From: BRH-c25 sp964574195
GTDB lineage: Bacteria; Bacillota; Clostridia; Lutisporales; Lutisporaceae
DNA: 14,649 nt
Direction of reading: 5' to 3'
Assembly: GCA_964574195.1 (NCBI GenBank)
Contig: CAZNMO010000115.1
Coordinates: 1-14,649, forward strand
Part shown: piece by piece, positions 14,170-14,649 of the stretch
Layout: every line of letters starts with the position of its first letter
Position numbering within the stretch: the first letter of the stretch is position 1
Position numbers and translations under genes: made by a program
The notes under the pieces: model-generated
What the model was told of the DNA's origin: nothing
The model's database searches: none
The model's input: the letters and a program-made list of their open reading frames with translations, nothing else

Positions 14170-14649
14170 TAAACTGACGAAATTTATGCCCAAGCTAATG
14201 ACCAACGATATGAACTTTGAGATGCAATACTCTGTCGTAACTGGTGGGGACGGAAAAACTATTGTTGCTGAAGGCAATTTTCGTTCAAACACTGATTACG
14301 GTGGAATGTACTGGGAAACTGAAGACAAACAGAGTCACCCACTATTTCGTTATCCAACCGACACAGACCTGTCCAAAGTAAAGCTTGTTTATGACTTCAA
14401 GATTGAGGGTGATATGCCCTCTCTTGAAGACGTAATTGGACAAACTATGACGGTGAACATGATTGACGGCAGCGTTCGACACGTCCGCCTTTGGAACTAT
14501 GTTATTGACCGACCTTTACAACAGTATGAAAAGGACACAGGCATTATGTTTCCTGCTGGACGTCCAACGGATGGGACTAGTGACGGCTTTACTGGACGAG
14601 TAGAGATTGACTTTGGAAACCTGTACGCTGGATGGGCTCCATTTACATT
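14162..14649 (+). CDS. Tail-region protein, N-terminal part (3' end outside window)
   Basis: The frame begins at ATG 14162 and is open to the window end, giving about 162 residues. It overlaps the previous gene by eight bases, and the site AGGGG (about 14149-14153) lies at proper spacing, so the two genes are probably translationally coupled. The protein starts MDNKLTKFMPKLMTNDMNFE. It continues with beta-like stretches: EMQYSVVTGGDGKTIVAEGN, GGMYWETEDKQSHPLFRYPT, VKLVYDFKIEGDMPSLEDVI, RHVRLWNYVIDRPL, then VEIDFGNLYAGWAPFT at the edge. I do not recognise a family. Aromatic-rich strands and the position after fibre genes fit a structural or sugar-binding tail protein. An enzyme fold with an N-terminal beta-sandwich is also possible. 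The remainder of the gene is needed for any assignment. Confidence 0.72.
   Translation, partial: MDNKLTKFMPKLMTNDMNFEMQYSVVTGGDGKTIVAEGNFRSNTDYGGMYWETEDKQSHPLFRYPTDTDLSKVKLVYDFKIEGDMPSLEDVIGQTMTVNMIDGSVRHVRLWNYVIDRPLQQYEKDTGIMFPAGRPTDGTSDGFTGRVEIDFGNLYAGWAPFT

Overview
The window is one continuous, plus-strand, tightly packed block of tail genes from a contractile-tailed bacteriophage (myovirus type) or a prophage of that kind. Fourteen protein reading frames fill almost all of it. They are separated by only a few bases or overlap slightly, and most are preceded by a strong purine-rich Shine-Dalgarno sequence (AGGAGG, GGGAGGTG, GGGGTG). Those ribosome binding sites and a moderately AT-rich composition suggest a Firmicutes (Bacillus-like) host. 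This is inference, because no host gene is present. No tRNA, CRISPR array, integrase, transposase or lysis gene is visible.

Bases 1-5685 encode the baseplate. In order they are: the C-terminal part of a central spike (beta-rich, T4 gp5/VgrG-like end), a PAAR spike-tip protein, a baseplate protein that weakly resembles XkdP-type proteins, a 211-residue unknown, a fusion of a LysM-like domain to a gp25-like domain, a Baseplate_J (T4 gp6/Mu gp47/P2 gpJ) protein, a protein with a Mu gp48/P2 gpI-like front and a repeat-rich back half, and a 169-residue structural protein. These would form the hub tip and the wedges of the baseplate.

Bases 5701-9081 encode a 1126-residue DUF4815-like protein, probably a large baseplate-proximal fibre or fibre connector. 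A likely rho-independent terminator (about 9086-9130) follows it and divides the block into a baseplate half and a fibre half.

Bases 9146-14649 encode the host-recognition part. It holds a 59-residue coiled-coil-like protein, a 241-residue fibre made of carbohydrate-binding-like modules, and a large right-handed beta-helix tailspike (Pectate_lyase_3-like front) followed by a long chain of the same modules. After these come a small protein that shares the tailspike's N-terminal attachment domain and an unknown gene cut off by the window end. The tailspike starts at TTG. Its reading frame is broken inside the module chain by what looks like one extra G in a GGGG run (12505-12508), so the last modules lie in a separate 352-codon frame. 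Restoring the frame gives one protein of about 1170 residues.

I found no clear new biological system. The most notable points are the tailspike frameshift, module and N-terminal domain sharing among the fibre genes (including a 32-base patch with 31 matches), the LysM-gp25 fusion, and a 36-residue repeat in the gpI-like protein.
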